Positions 44,371-54,215 of a stretch of 64,000 bases of DNA are shown in pieces. The stretch is from CBDBIG01 sp965205845 [NCBI: bacterium] (lineage in GTDB: Bacteria; SAR324): positions 372,001-436,000 of the forward strand of contig CBDBIG010000005.1 in the NCBI GenBank assembly GCA_965205845.1, read 5' to 3'. The position numbers and the translations under genes were made by a program. Positions within the stretch are counted from its first letter, which is position 1. The number at the start of each line of letters is the position of its first letter. The notes beneath the pieces are model-generated. The model was not told the DNA's origin. It made no database searches and saw only the letters and a list, made by a program, of their open reading frames with translations.

Positions 44371-44833
44371 CGCAAAGAGTAAAGCCTTTTCATCATGCGT
44401 TAAAATGGGGAGAGGAAAAAAGATGTGCTAATGAAACAAACGGTGGAACGATAACACATGGCTCGTTTACAAAACCTTAATCGATGGGTTTTCGACCACA
44501 AAACCTTTGCTGCCACCAATAGGATAGGTTTTCAATTGCAAAATCTTTGCTACCACAAAATGGATGTGGGTGGTGCGTTTCTGTATCCCCCAATGCGCAT
44601 CAAGTATTGGGATGCATGTTGAAGGCACATGCGGGGCCATTTAAACTTGTAATCTGCCAAACATCCGCCGTGTGTTAAGGGCAAGTTTGTTAAAAAAGTT
44701 TTTGTTCACAGTTACCCCCACACAAACCATGCTTAGTGCGTGTTATTTTGCGCATCGTATCCTATGCATTAGGCACTCCATGCACAATGGCATGCCTTCT
44801 TTGCCGTGGTCTGTCGTTATTTTTGCGGGCGGT
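44371..44833. other. Spacer, no gene seen
   Basis: About 460 bases without a supported frame. Near 44470-44570 an AAAACCTT[T]GCTGCCACC / AAAATCTTTGCTACCAC motif is doubled. It probably holds the promoter of the uncharacterised gene. Confidence 0.35.
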
Positions 44834-46483
44834 TTACCGTGGGCTCACGCCAGCATAGGCAATACCCGTTAAATGCGCCATGTCACGGTTCCAAGTGCTT
44901 AAATCGTAAGGAGACAGCTGGGCAAAGGATTCGTGACCGCATGCGCGGGTCAAAATTTTCATCAGGTCGACGGTGGCACCAAAGTAGCGTGCCAGCCTTT
45001 GAGCTGCTTGGTCCACAATAAGCCGTGCGCGCAGATTTTTCTTTTGGGTAGCAATGCCCACAGGACAATTGTTGGTGTGGCAGGCCCGCATGCCCAAACA
45101 ACCAATGGCTTGCAATGCCGAATTCGACAGGGCAATGGCATCGGCACCCAAAGCGAGGGCTTTGATAAAATCTGATTCGGTGCGCAAACCGCCCGTAATG
45201 ATTAAGCTTACATCCTCACGACGAATGCGCTGTAAATGGCGGCGTGCTCTTGCCAAGGCAGCAATGGTAGGCACGGAGATATTGTCTTTAAAAATAATCG
45301 GTGCAGCCCCCGTACCCCCACCCCTGCCATCTAAAATAATGTAGTCGGCACTGGCAGCCAAGGCAAAATCAAGATCGACCTCAATATGCTGGGCAGAAAG
45401 CTTAAAGCCAATGGGGATTCCACCAGAGGCCTCGCGGACCTCATCGGCTACTTTTTGATAATCGGCAGGGGTATTTAAATGGGCAAAGGTGGCAGGGCTT
45501 ACCGCTGCTTGCCCCTCGGGCAAACCACGCACCTGGGCGATTTTTCCTTTGACCTTGTTGCCTGGCAGATGCCCCCCTGTGCCCGTTTTGGCTCCTTGGC
45601 CTGCCTTAAAATGAAAGGCTTGACACGAAGCCGCCTTGTCTAGTTTCCAACCAAATCGAGCACTGGCCATCTCGTAAAAATAGCGTGCGTTTTCGGCCTT
45701 TTCTTCTTCTAACATGCCACCCTCCCCCGAACAAATTCCCGTGCCTGCCAGCTCTGCCCCTTTCGACAAGGCCACCTTAGCCTCTTCGCTCAAGGCACCG
45801 TAACTCATATCACTCACAAAAAGGGGAATTGAGAGATGCAAAGGTTTTTTGGCATTGGGACCAATAACCACTGCGGTGGCAACAGGGCTGTTATCAGGGC
45901 GTGGAGACACTGCCAGCTGGGCGGTAAGCAGTTGGATATCGTGCCATAACGGAAGATTGGTAATGGGCTCACCCATGGCAGAAACTTGCCCATGCTCGCC
46001 ACCAGTAAGGCCATTGGCGGCAAGGTCGCGTATGTAGCGATTAAAGGGTTCTTCGGGCGTGCCGTGAAAGTCTTCGTAGGCACCCTGGTAGGCTTGGCGG
46101 TTGTAAGCTTGAGGATTGTCTTGCAGCCATGCTTTAATCTGCGCTTCGTCAACGTAAATCGCATTCTCTTCTTCGCTCACCCAACTCGAAAATTTCTGCA
46201 AGCGCTCAGCAGGATTATAGGCACTTACCCCACTTTGCCAACGATAGTCCCAGCCGTGGAGGCCACAGATAAGGTTTTCGCCTTCAAGGCTCGCATCGGC
46301 CATGAGGGCCCCGCGATGTAAACAACGCCCGTAAAGCACAGACACCTCCTTGTTTACGCAGACAATCACCAAATCAACCCCAGCCGCATGGGCATAGGTG
46401 GGGGTCCTTTCGGGTACATCGCTCAATGCAATTGCTTTTATTTTCTGGGGGTTGGCTTGGGGAAAGGGGGTGATCTTTGGCAT
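44834..46483 (-). CDS. Rieske domain fused to a glutamate-synthase-like FMN enzyme
   Basis: The protein has 549 residues. Residues 1-115 hold a Rieske domain with C54-x-H56 (CLHRGALM) and C73-x-x-H76 (CGLHGWDY). Residues about 165-549 match the FMN/glutamate-synthase domain of GltB: SDMSYGALSEEAKVALSKGA, GEGGM, FKAGQGAKTGTGGHLPG, LDGRGGGTGAAP, and the cluster motif C-x5-C-x4-C in GCLGMRACHTNNCPVG for a [3Fe-4S] centre. No glutaminase domain is present. Archaeal-type and other stand-alone GltB-like proteins lack it too, but a Rieske N-terminus is unusual. The Rieske-TPP enzyme and an unknown gene lie downstream on the same strand. Redox chain by inference: FMN, [3Fe-4S] and [2Fe-2S]. Confidence 0.88.
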   Translation of the reverse strand: MPKITPFPQANPQKIKAIALSDVPERTPTYAHAAGVDLVIVCVNKEVSVLYGRCLHRGALMADASLEGENLICGLHGWDYRWQSGVSAYNPAERLQKFSSWVSEEENAIYVDEAQIKAWLQDNPQAYNRQAYQGAYEDFHGTPEEPFNRYIRDLAANGLTGGEHGQVSAMGEPITNLPLWHDIQLLTAQLAVSPRPDNSPVATAVVIGPNAKKPLHLSIPLFVSDMSYGALSEEAKVALSKGAELAGTGICSGEGGMLEEEKAENARYFYEMASARFGWKLDKAASCQAFHFKAGQGAKTGTGGHLPGNKVKGKIAQVRGLPEGQAAVSPATFAHLNTPADYQKVADEVREASGGIPIGFKLSAQHIEVDLDFALAASADYIILDGRGGGTGAAPIIFKDNISVPTIAALARARRHLQRIRREDVSLIITGGLRTESDFIKALALGADAIALSNSALQAIGCLGMRACHTNNCPVGIATQKKNLRARLIVDQAAQRLARYFGATVDLMKILTRACGHESFAQLSPYDLSTWNRDMAHLTGIAYAGVSPR

Positions 46484-47260
46484 CAGCTTTGGTTCAATAT
46501 CTTATGATTTCATTCAATGAAAGCGAAGCGTGGTGTTTGAATGCAAATGAGGGTGCGTCTACGTCGATTGCTCATAAGCATCTTCGTTAAAAACGATTGC
46601 TGGAGTTTTGCGGGCAGGCTGTCTGGATAACATGCCATTCTCGCCCCCCAAAAACAGCCCACATGGTATGGCATCGAGGGGGTGCAATGCAAATAAAGTA
46701 CGCTTTTGTGATAGGTTCGAGTACGTGCGCAAGCCACTCCCTTAACACAAGGTTTGCACAATACTTGACACAGTAAGCAAACGGGCACGTAATGCCACCC
46801 AGGCAGCTTGTTTGCACGCATTTGCATTCAAAAAATACCAGGGCTGGCTATAAGCCATGATAAACGCGTGCTTACACGGGTGCGCGCAAAAAATTATCCT
46901 TATGACCGTTTTTTTTTAAAGCAAGAGACCATGGGTGACCTCACACGCAACTTTATAGAGCACTTGCAACATGCGCGTTGATGGTGCTACTACCCATGGC
47001 ATTCAAACCCATGTTTTCTGGGTTCGCCTTTAAAGAGGGCGTCATGCGTTCGTGCTTTAATCTTGGGGTTGACTACCATCACCTGCTGGTCCCAAAGCGA
47101 CACAGCCCCCCTCTGAGCAAGGGTCTTCTTTTTACGTAAGCCTGGGCGTCCTTTGCTGTTTTTAAGTGCTGTTTTTAGGCTACGAGTGCCACTGAGGGCA
47201 ACGGTCCTTACATGGTCTAAATTTTTTTTCTGCTTATTTCATAGGAATTAAGATGATCTT
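46484..47260. other. Spacer between the Rieske cluster and the NrtS-like gene
   Basis: About 780 bases. No frame with a normal start is convincing. On the minus strand from about 47215 to 46999 an open stretch reads KGRPGLRKKKTLAQRG, VNPKIKARTHDALFKGEP and ends at a TAG. It has coherent basic composition but no ATG, GTG or TTG, so it may be a decayed small gene. Promoters for both flanking genes should lie here. Confidence 0.35.
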
Positions 47261-47896
47261 ATGGCTTGCCAGCGTAAACACCCCGTCCAAAACGCTTTTG
47301 AATACGTACTTGCACGCCCTTTGCGGGCGTCCCTTGTGGTAGGCAGTGTAATTAACGTCACGCAAATCGCATTGCGTTGGGCTGGATTGCATTTTACGTT
47401 TGATGTTTTATATCTAAGCATGCTGGTGCCATTCATCCCGCCTTATTTTGCCAGCCGCACCGCACGTGCCGTCCATGAGCGTGTAGGAGAGCATGATTTT
47501 GTGCGCGATGCTCTGCCCTATGTTTTTGTAGCACATCCCAAAGATATCACGCTTGAAGCCCTGGCCACCTGTACCCCCTACATGCTAAGCGACAGCGCAG
47601 CGCAACATGCAGGGTTATCCATAGAAACCTTGTTGACCTTGCCCGTAATGCCGGAGCGTTTTTTTAAAGATGCGCGAACCCAGACCAAAATTTTTGAGCA
47701 TTTGATCACCGAATGCGAACAAAAAAAATACTCTAAAATTCGTGATCACATGCTCATCTTGACCTTTGGCAAGACTGCACAGCATTACATTTTAAACACC
47801 GTCCTCAAACCTTATCGTTCCAGCTTTAAATGGCAGGGGATGTTGGTGCGCTATGAACCCAATTTAGATTCACAAGATTTAAAAGGCTTTCACTAA
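47261..47896 (+). CDS. NrtS-like membrane domain protein
   Basis: Residues about 18-70 hold two hydrophobic spans with the pattern of the NrtS family (LRASLVVGSVINVTQIALRWAG, then YLSMLVPFIPPYFASRTA), seen in nitrate/nitrite transport loci and in many genomes as stand-alone small proteins. The last 130 residues are soluble, with helices such as FFKDARTQTKIFEHLITECE. I do not recognise that part. No nitrate gene is nearby, so nitrate transport cannot be claimed. Start ATG at 47261; a short stem-loop CTTTCA/TGAAAG overlaps the stop. Confidence 0.55.
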   Translation: MACQRKHPVQNAFEYVLARPLRASLVVGSVINVTQIALRWAGLHFTFDVLYLSMLVPFIPPYFASRTARAVHERVGEHDFVRDALPYVFVAHPKDITLEALATCTPYMLSDSAAQHAGLSIETLLTLPVMPERFFKDARTQTKIFEHLITECEQKKYSKIRDHMLILTFGKTAQHYILNTVLKPYRSSFKWQGMLVRYEPNLDSQDLKGFH

Positions 47897-47963
47897 AAAT
47901 GAAAGGGGCGCGGGTAGGGTTTGAAACACTTTTTAAGAACCCTTGCGGACACGGGCCGGTAGA

Positions 47964-48710
47964 TTATGCAGGCCATTGTTCGGGGTGCACCAGTACATAA
48001 TAGGCCAAGAGCGCACTACAAAACATGGGAAAGGTTTCAGGGGCGGGATAACGACTTATTTCAAGCAAGGTAGCCATGAGGTCGTCCCAATTTTGCAAAG
48101 TGAGGTGAATGCGATGCAGGGGTGTTGTGAGTTTTTCGTGCACCAGCAGTTGGATCAGTGCTTCTACCACGGCATCAAACTGCCATGGGTCGCGGCGTAG
48201 TGCTTGGAGTACATGGGTAAAAAACCGCTCAATCCATAAATCCAACAACCGGGGGTTGCCCACCAAATGCTGGGGTAGGGGTAAGGCTTCAAATACATGG
48301 GCTTGCAAGAACGTTTTGTTGGGTGCGGGGGTGTTTTTGTTGGTAACGGGGGTTGAGGGCTGTTTGCTCGAGGATGCACGACGTAGAAAAGCGGGATCCG
48401 TTTGCACATTGGTCAACCATCCCCCCTTATTTTGGCCAAGGCGAACATGGCTTTTTTTGCCGGGGTTTTTGGCCACCGTGCGGCGCAAAAAGGGGTTTTT
48501 GGCCTTACCCGCGGGTTGGTAGGTTTCACCACTGGTGGAAAGCAAAAATTTCTTTTCCCACGCCACGAGGTTTTGGGTGGTTAGGAATTCAGCCTGGGGG
48601 TGGGGCATGGGAGCATCCTTTGCCATCTTTGCCATCGGCTTGCAAGACTCCGTTTGGCGATGGTGACCCGTGTGCATGCCAAGTGGAATGCACACCAAAC
48701 TTTCGCCCAT
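47964..48710 (-). CDS. Hypothetical protein (248 aa)
   Basis: Residues 1-130 are basic and low in complexity (KNPFLRRTVAKNPGKKSH). Residues 135-248 form an all-helical domain (LLDLWIERFFTHVLQALR, FDAVVEALIQLLVHEKL, ALLAYYVLVHP). It could be a small DNA-associated or scaffold protein; no family is apparent. It is convergent with the NrtS-like gene and divergent from the transglycosylase gene. Confidence 0.5.
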   Translation of the reverse strand: MGESLVCIPLGMHTGHHRQTESCKPMAKMAKDAPMPHPQAEFLTTQNLVAWEKKFLLSTSGETYQPAGKAKNPFLRRTVAKNPGKKSHVRLGQNKGGWLTNVQTDPAFLRRASSSKQPSTPVTNKNTPAPNKTFLQAHVFEALPLPQHLVGNPRLLDLWIERFFTHVLQALRRDPWQFDAVVEALIQLLVHEKLTTPLHRIHLTLQNWDDLMATLLEISRYPAPETFPMFCSALLAYYVLVHPEQWPA

Positions 48711-48900
48711 GGTAAAACTTTATCCTCTCATATTACCACGTCTCGCCCAAAATGAGGCATCACATCCGCGCATCATGTGCTTCGCCTTTCGCAAACACGA
48801 GCGGCCGTGGTAACACAACAGTTATATCACACGTCTTTTGCATGAAGCCTTAAGTTTACGCCAAAACACCCGCCAACAAAAACCAAACCCCGTGAGGTTG

Positions 48901-51306
48901 ATGATGAGAGTAAAACACGTGCTTGTGTTAAACATAGCGCATGCGGTGATGCACAGACTGGCACATCTGTTGGCACGTAGGTTAGGGTTAGCGGCTTTGT
49001 TGTGCTACCTGTTAAACCCTTGGTTGGTGGAGGGATTGGCTGCCTCGCCACAGCACTCAGCAAACCAAACAAAGCCTACAAAAATAGACATAACCAACCG
49101 GTTAACCCTAGCCAAAACCCAGCAAATCGCCGCCAAAACCACGGCTGTATCGGTCTTTACCCCACCAAAATCCTTGCGCTGCCCGCAATTTTCCCAGTTT
49201 GCACAACAAGATAGCGCACAAATGCCCTTGCCCACCCAACGCTTGGCCGCCTTGCTTCCCAAACCCTTACACCAAGCGCGGCAGGTACACATACACCTTC
49301 GCTGCCTCGAAGCCCATGGTGCGCTCAAGCAAGCAGAAGCGTTGTATGAGTTGGCCATTCAAAAAAACAGCGGCGCACTGGCCTTACATTATTTTGGGCT
49401 CGCACGCTTGCTGTTTGCGCAAAAACGCTACGTGGCTGCATCAACAGCATTGTCGAAGCTGTCGCGCCATCCCCATGCACGCTGGCACGATGCTGCCGTA
49501 CACACATGGTTGTATGCCACAGCCAAACGGGCGAACGCCTTAGCTCCAACCGAGAAAACCCGTGTCAGCCAAGGGATGCTGCGCGTTGCCAATGCCTACT
49601 ATGCTAACGCAGAACCCGACAAAAACCACCAGCCGTTGCTTAAAATTTTGTTGGCGTTTGCCCAAAAACAAAACAACGTCCCCATGGCGCGTCAATTGAG
49701 CCGTTGGTTGTGGCGCAATCCTTATACCAAGCAAGATATTGCCTATGCGACCAAGGCATTAAAGCGTTGGTTACCGCATTATGCCCCAACCTTGCCTCAC
49801 CTGCACAGCCGTATCCGAGGGGTGTTTCGCCTGCGGGAATACACGGGTGTACAGCATGAAATTCAAGCGTTGCTCCGCGCGAAGCGCTTTCCCCAAAAGG
49901 GCAAGGCCAGCCAAGCACAAGCCATTGGCCGTTACTACATACGCAGCGTGTTACGCCTAAAACACTACCGCCATGCTTCTCAAGTGCTCAATAGCAAAAA
50001 GTGGCAAAAAGCGTTTCAATTCTCCCCTGTGCAAAGCCAATTTTGGCGGGTACAGGTCGCTTTAAATCAAGGGAATTTGCCCGCTGCCTTGCGGCATTTT
50101 AAACGCCTTCAAAAACAAGCACCCCAAGCCAAATGGCTCCCCAAACTTACCTTGCGTATTGCCAAGTTACAGCGCGCCCGCGGAAAATCAAAAGCGTTTT
50201 ACACCACCATTCAAACGTTGTTCACACAATTTCCCGCCAGTCAACACACGGCTAATGCATGCTGGGAAGCGGTTTGGGGGCATTACTTAAGAAAAAACAC
50301 CCGTGCATCGCTGCGCTGGGTGGAACGCTGTTTGGGTACAAGCAAGGTATGGGAACCCATTTATGGCACGCGGCTGTTGTATTGGAAAGGGCGCATGCTG
50401 GCCAATCAAGGACACACGCAAAAAGCAAAGGCGTTATGGCAGCACTTACAAAGCAACCATCCCTACAATTTTTACACGCTGCTGGCCAGCTATGCCCTTG
50501 CCCCACCCCTGCAAGCCACGGTCGAGGCCACATTTGCCGGTTTGGCTGCCCATAAACTGCCCGCACTGCCCGCACTCCCTACCCGATTAGATGCGTTGTT
50601 CCAACTGCCCGTGTTTTCCCATGCTTTGTTTTTGTTGTCGCTTAATTTACGCCAAGAAGCCACGGGGGCCTTTAAAAGCATGCGCTGGAACCGTCTTAGT
50701 CGCCCTGCAGTTGAGCAAGCTTTGGGTTTGTTTGAGGCTATGGAAATGCACCATCAACTGATTGTATTGTTGGCCAATAAACGCTGGGGCACGTTGCTCT
50801 CTTCTACCATTCAAAGCAGTGCGCTGTGGCGGCGCAGCCACCCTCTTGCTTATCGCGAACTGGTGTTTGAGCATGGTGAAAAGCGTCGCGTTGACCCGTT
50901 TTTCGCTTTATCGATCATGCGCGAAGAAAGCCGCTTTGAGGAGGGAGTGCGATCGTTGGTAGGGGCCACGGGCCTCATGCAGTTGATGCCTGCAACGGCG
51001 CGCGATACAGGGCGGCGCATTCACTTAAACCATGTGGTGCAAGATTTGACCAACCCCCAATACAACGTGCCCATTGGGGTGGCCTACTTGGGGCACGTAC
51101 TCAAACGCTTTAACCACCACATTGTGTTTTCAGCAGCCGCTTACAATGCGGGTCCTGGGCGGGTACGGCAATGGAAAAAGCAATTTGGTAGGGTCCCAAT
51201 CGATGCGTTTATCGAACGCATTCCCTACCAAGAAACGCGCAACTATGTACGCCGTGTGTGGCTTTCTTACTGGGTGTATCAGCGCATTTATCGCCCTGCT
51301 TCGTAG
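48901..51306 (+). CDS. Soluble lytic murein transglycosylase
   Basis: From the ATG at 48901 (GAGG just upstream; the longer frame begins at TTG) the protein is 801 residues. A hydrophobic N-terminus (LGLAALLCYLLNPWLVEGLA) should export it. A long superhelical region of TPR-like helices spans about 100-620. The C-terminal SLT domain is marked by FALSIMREESRFEEGV with the catalytic Glu, GLMQLMPATA, NVPIGVAYLGHVL and AAYNAGPGRVRQW. It cleaves peptidoglycan glycan strands to 1,6-anhydro ends in the periplasm. Longer and more basic than E. coli Slt70. Confidence 0.92.
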   Translation: MMRVKHVLVLNIAHAVMHRLAHLLARRLGLAALLCYLLNPWLVEGLAASPQHSANQTKPTKIDITNRLTLAKTQQIAAKTTAVSVFTPPKSLRCPQFSQFAQQDSAQMPLPTQRLAALLPKPLHQARQVHIHLRCLEAHGALKQAEALYELAIQKNSGALALHYFGLARLLFAQKRYVAASTALSKLSRHPHARWHDAAVHTWLYATAKRANALAPTEKTRVSQGMLRVANAYYANAEPDKNHQPLLKILLAFAQKQNNVPMARQLSRWLWRNPYTKQDIAYATKALKRWLPHYAPTLPHLHSRIRGVFRLREYTGVQHEIQALLRAKRFPQKGKASQAQAIGRYYIRSVLRLKHYRHASQVLNSKKWQKAFQFSPVQSQFWRVQVALNQGNLPAALRHFKRLQKQAPQAKWLPKLTLRIAKLQRARGKSKAFYTTIQTLFTQFPASQHTANACWEAVWGHYLRKNTRASLRWVERCLGTSKVWEPIYGTRLLYWKGRMLANQGHTQKAKALWQHLQSNHPYNFYTLLASYALAPPLQATVEATFAGLAAHKLPALPALPTRLDALFQLPVFSHALFLLSLNLRQEATGAFKSMRWNRLSRPAVEQALGLFEAMEMHHQLIVLLANKRWGTLLSSTIQSSALWRRSHPLAYRELVFEHGEKRRVDPFFALSIMREESRFEEGVRSLVGATGLMQLMPATARDTGRRIHLNHVVQDLTNPQYNVPIGVAYLGHVLKRFNHHIVFSAAAYNAGPGRVRQWKKQFGRVPIDAFIERIPYQETRNYVRRVWLSYWVYQRIYRPAS

Positions 51307-51656
51307 ACTTTGGCTTTGTGCTATGGGGGATGTTCGCATTTTTGCCCCAGAAAAGGCTTGGCCGTGATTTTTAAATCATCGGTCTTACGGCGTAACTGCA
51401 CACAAAGCAAGCCCGTATTTGCTTCATAAACTGCGTATTTGTCTTGAAAAAAAGGCACACCCACCTTTAAACGCTGCGCATACACAACCGCTTTCGCGCT
51501 CCCCAAGCACCCTTTGAACAATCCAACGGGGTTGCCTTCTCCAAAAGGGGAATGCGTTCTTCCTATGTGACGGGCGGGTTGGGTGTGAACTTTTTACGTA
51601 ATCATTTTCTCCGCAATTGCATCGCCTTGGATTGTAGACATGATCTCTTAAGCGCG
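51307..51656. other. Spacer with possible gene fragment
   Basis: On the minus strand 51521-51321 a frame reads KVGVPFFQDKYAVYEANTGLL, CVQLRRKTDDLKITAKPFLG with protein-like composition, but no convincing start or ribosome-binding site. Probably the C-terminus of a decayed or frameshifted gene. Nothing else seen. Confidence 0.3.
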
Positions 51657-52355
51657 TCATGACCCCTTTTTGATCTCAAGTAAGGGGCGCAAAGCAACCC
51701 AGACCGTTTGCGCGACACGCATGGCACCTTGGGCATTGGGATGAATCCCATCAACTTGATTAAATTCTGGGTTGAGGGCCACTCCTTCTAGCAAAAAGGG
51801 GATCCATGCCAGCTGGTGCTGTTTGGCCAGCGAAGGATAAATGGCATTAAACTGGGTGGTATACTGAGGCCCTAAGTTTTGTGTGGCCAGCATACCTGCC
51901 AGTAACACCTTGACGCCTGCGGCTTGGCCTTTGGTAATGATGCGTTGCAGGTTTTTTTTCACGGTTGTGGGCGCAACACCGCGCAGCATGTCATTGCCAC
52001 CTAGCGCAATAATCAGCACGTCGATTTTTTGGCGCAACAACCAATCCATGCGCTCCAAACCACCCGCGGTCGTGTCACCAGTCACACCCGCGTTGGTGAC
52101 TTGGTGCGGAAAACCCGCTTGACGTACTTTGTCTTGGAGCAAAGCGGGATAGCTTTGCTCAAGAGGCAGTCCATGTCCCGCAGCAAGGCTATCCCCCAAT
52201 ACAAGCACCACGGGGGCATCACGGGGGATGGTTGCTGTACGGGCTTTAGGGGGCGGGATGGACGCATGAGGAAGTTTTTTTGCCTGATTCTCGCAACCCA
52301 GTAGCAAAAAGGGCGCGATTCCCACGCACAAAAATGCAAAAATATGGCACCTCAT
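51657..52355 (-). CDS. GDSL arylesterase/lysophospholipase (TesA-like) lipoprotein
   Basis: The protein has 232 residues. The N-terminus FAFLCVGIAPFLLLGCEN is a lipoprotein signal with an LLGC lipobox. SGNH blocks follow: VLGDSLAAGHG (Ser), NAGVTGDTTAGG (Gly), ALGGNDMLRG (Asn), and DGIHPNAQG (Asp/His). These fit TesA/arylesterase enzymes that hydrolyse acyl esters in the periplasm. Start ATG at 52355. Confidence 0.9.
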   Translation of the reverse strand: MRCHIFAFLCVGIAPFLLLGCENQAKKLPHASIPPPKARTATIPRDAPVVLVLGDSLAAGHGLPLEQSYPALLQDKVRQAGFPHQVTNAGVTGDTTAGGLERMDWLLRQKIDVLIIALGGNDMLRGVAPTTVKKNLQRIITKGQAAGVKVLLAGMLATQNLGPQYTTQFNAIYPSLAKQHQLAWIPFLLEGVALNPEFNQVDGIHPNAQGAMRVAQTVWVALRPLLEIKKGS

Positions 52356-52533
52356 ACTCGCCTACCTCATTATGTGCATGCCAGAACTCCTGGCCTTATT
52401 GAGACATGTGTTGGTGATGGATTTTTTATCGGCCGCGCGCACGCACCATCCAAGGCAGCCTCACAGCGTTTGGTGGGGTTAGAGAGACGAGCCTTTTGTT
52501 GAGACACCCCGTGCAAAATGTCACACACCCGTA

Positions 52534-52701
52534 CAGCAACCCACTGCCCACGGCACCGAGCGCCCCACACAGCCAAGCCTTTTGCGCCTTAGCCATTTTT
52601 GTGCGCAAACTCCCGCACAGCAACCCACTGCCCACGGCACCGAGCGCCCCACACAGCCAAGCCTTTTTCGCCTTAGCCATTTTTGTGCGCAAACTCCCGC
52701 A
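52534..52701. repeat. 84-bp tandem duplication of the serC 3' end
   Basis: Copy 1 (52534-52617) and copy 2 (52618-52701) both run from CAGCAACCCACTGCCCACGG to GCAAACTCCCGCA, and differ by one base or so. Copy 2 contains the end of serC and its stop; copy 1 lies downstream of it. High identity means a recent event. Confidence 0.95.
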
Positions 52702-53773
52702 TAAACCCCGCCAGTGCGTTGGCGCCTTCAAAGGGCATGGCAATGTACATGCTGGCGCGAATCCCACCCAAAAAACGATGCCCTTTTAAACCCACAAGCC
52801 CTTCCTTTTCGCTCTCTCGCAAAAACCTCTCAGTCAGCCCTGCATCGGGCAAACAAAAGGTAACGTTCATGGTCGAACGATGCTGGGGGTGAGCATGGGG
52901 AGTGTAAAAAGCGCGACACGCATCCAAGGCATCGTACACGATGCCCGAACGCTTTGCAGCGTGTTGTGCCATCCTTTTTACCCCACCATTGCGCTTGACC
53001 CATTGTAGCACCAACTGGCTTACATAAATAGAAAAAACATTGGGGGTCGATACCACAGTCTTTGTTTCGACCAAAGTGGCATAGCTCAGGGTTTTGGGGG
53101 TAGTGGGCATGGCATGGTTTAGCAAATCTTCGCGAATGATGAACGCTGACATGCCTGCGGGACCCAGATTTTTTTGCGCCCCCGCATAAACCAAACCAAA
53201 ACGCTTCACCTCAAAAGGGCGGGAAAGGATTTCGGAAGTCATGTCTCCGACCAGCACGGCCCCACCCTTTAACTGAGGAAACTGCTGCCAACGCGTACCT
53301 ATCGCCGTGTTGTTGGTGGTGATATGTAGGTAGGAAGCCTCGGGATCCACCTTAGCGTCATCTAAAGCAGGAATGCTGGCATAATTTTCCCCTTTGCTAG
53401 AGGCAATCACTTCAACCTCCCCATAGCGTTGCGCCTCTGCCAATGCACCTTCTGAAAAATTACCTGACACCACGAACTGAGCCCTTTTGCTGGGTTTGCG
53501 CTGCATTAAGTTTAAGGGCACCATGGAAAACTGTGTTCGCCCTCCTCCTAGCACAAAGGAAATACAGTAGTTTTTGGGGACATCAAGCAACTCACGTAAC
53601 AGCAGTTCAGCCTCAAGAATAACCCCCTTGACATGGGGTGAAAGGTGGCTCATCTCAATAATAGAGGTCCCAAGACCTTGGTAACTCAAAAACTCTTCCC
53701 TCACTTGCTCCAAGACTTCTAAAGGCAACATTGAAGGGCCCGCGCTAAAATTAAACACACGCTCGCTACTCAT
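52673..53773 (-). CDS. serC: Phosphoserine aminotransferase
   Basis: The frame gives 366 residues from the ATG before SSERVFNFSAGPSMLP; a TTG five codons upstream is less likely. Family blocks are FNFSAGPSMLP, GLGTSIIEMSHLS, FVLGGGRTQFSM, TSEILSRPF, and the PLP lysine in YAGAQKNLGPAG. GLKGHRFLGGIRASMY is the usual end. It turns 3-phosphohydroxypyruvate into phosphoserine in serine synthesis and may also serve pyridoxine synthesis. Its 3' end is duplicated downstream. Confidence 0.96.
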   Translation of the reverse strand: MSSERVFNFSAGPSMLPLEVLEQVREEFLSYQGLGTSIIEMSHLSPHVKGVILEAELLLRELLDVPKNYCISFVLGGGRTQFSMVPLNLMQRKPSKRAQFVVSGNFSEGALAEAQRYGEVEVIASSKGENYASIPALDDAKVDPEASYLHITTNNTAIGTRWQQFPQLKGGAVLVGDMTSEILSRPFEVKRFGLVYAGAQKNLGPAGMSAFIIREDLLNHAMPTTPKTLSYATLVETKTVVSTPNVFSIYVSQLVLQWVKRNGGVKRMAQHAAKRSGIVYDALDACRAFYTPHAHPQHRSTMNVTFCLPDAGLTERFLRESEKEGLVGLKGHRFLGGIRASMYIAMPFEGANALAGFMREFAHKNG

Positions 53774-54215
53774 GCTCGTTTTTTTCAATCCTTATTTGTA
53801 CTTGTTGACCCATTTGGGTTTTGCTATGAGATGGCATCGGTGCTTTGCTAACAAAGTTCACAGCAGCGCAGAAACCACCCTATGGGATGGCTTTGCGAAC
53901 AAAAGCATTTTTTTGCTTGTAGACTTGATATTCACAGCAAGAGCATACTTTATATGGTTTTTGCAAGTGACCTTGATGTTTATCATGAGGGCTGCGCTTG
54001 GGTCCAGGCAAACCCTGTGCGATCGCTGTGCGTGCGATTCCCTGCAAAAGCCACCCTTGCTTACTTAAAAAGGTGGGGGCGGGGCATCGCCCCCCTCATA
54101 CCGCCGGCACTTTTATTGCGCAAATATCCTAACGTTTGACTAGGTCTTGCAGTCTTGAGTCTTAAAGCAAGAGTCGCTTCGCCCTTAAAAATGAGTCGAG
54201 GATATTTTTTTGAAA
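53774..54215. other. Spacer with GC-rich hairpin
   Basis: About 440 bases between divergent serC and the SDR gene. GGGGGCG/CGCCCCC forms a strong stem near 54075-54094 without a T tract. No supported gene. Promoters for both directions should lie here. Confidence 0.4.
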
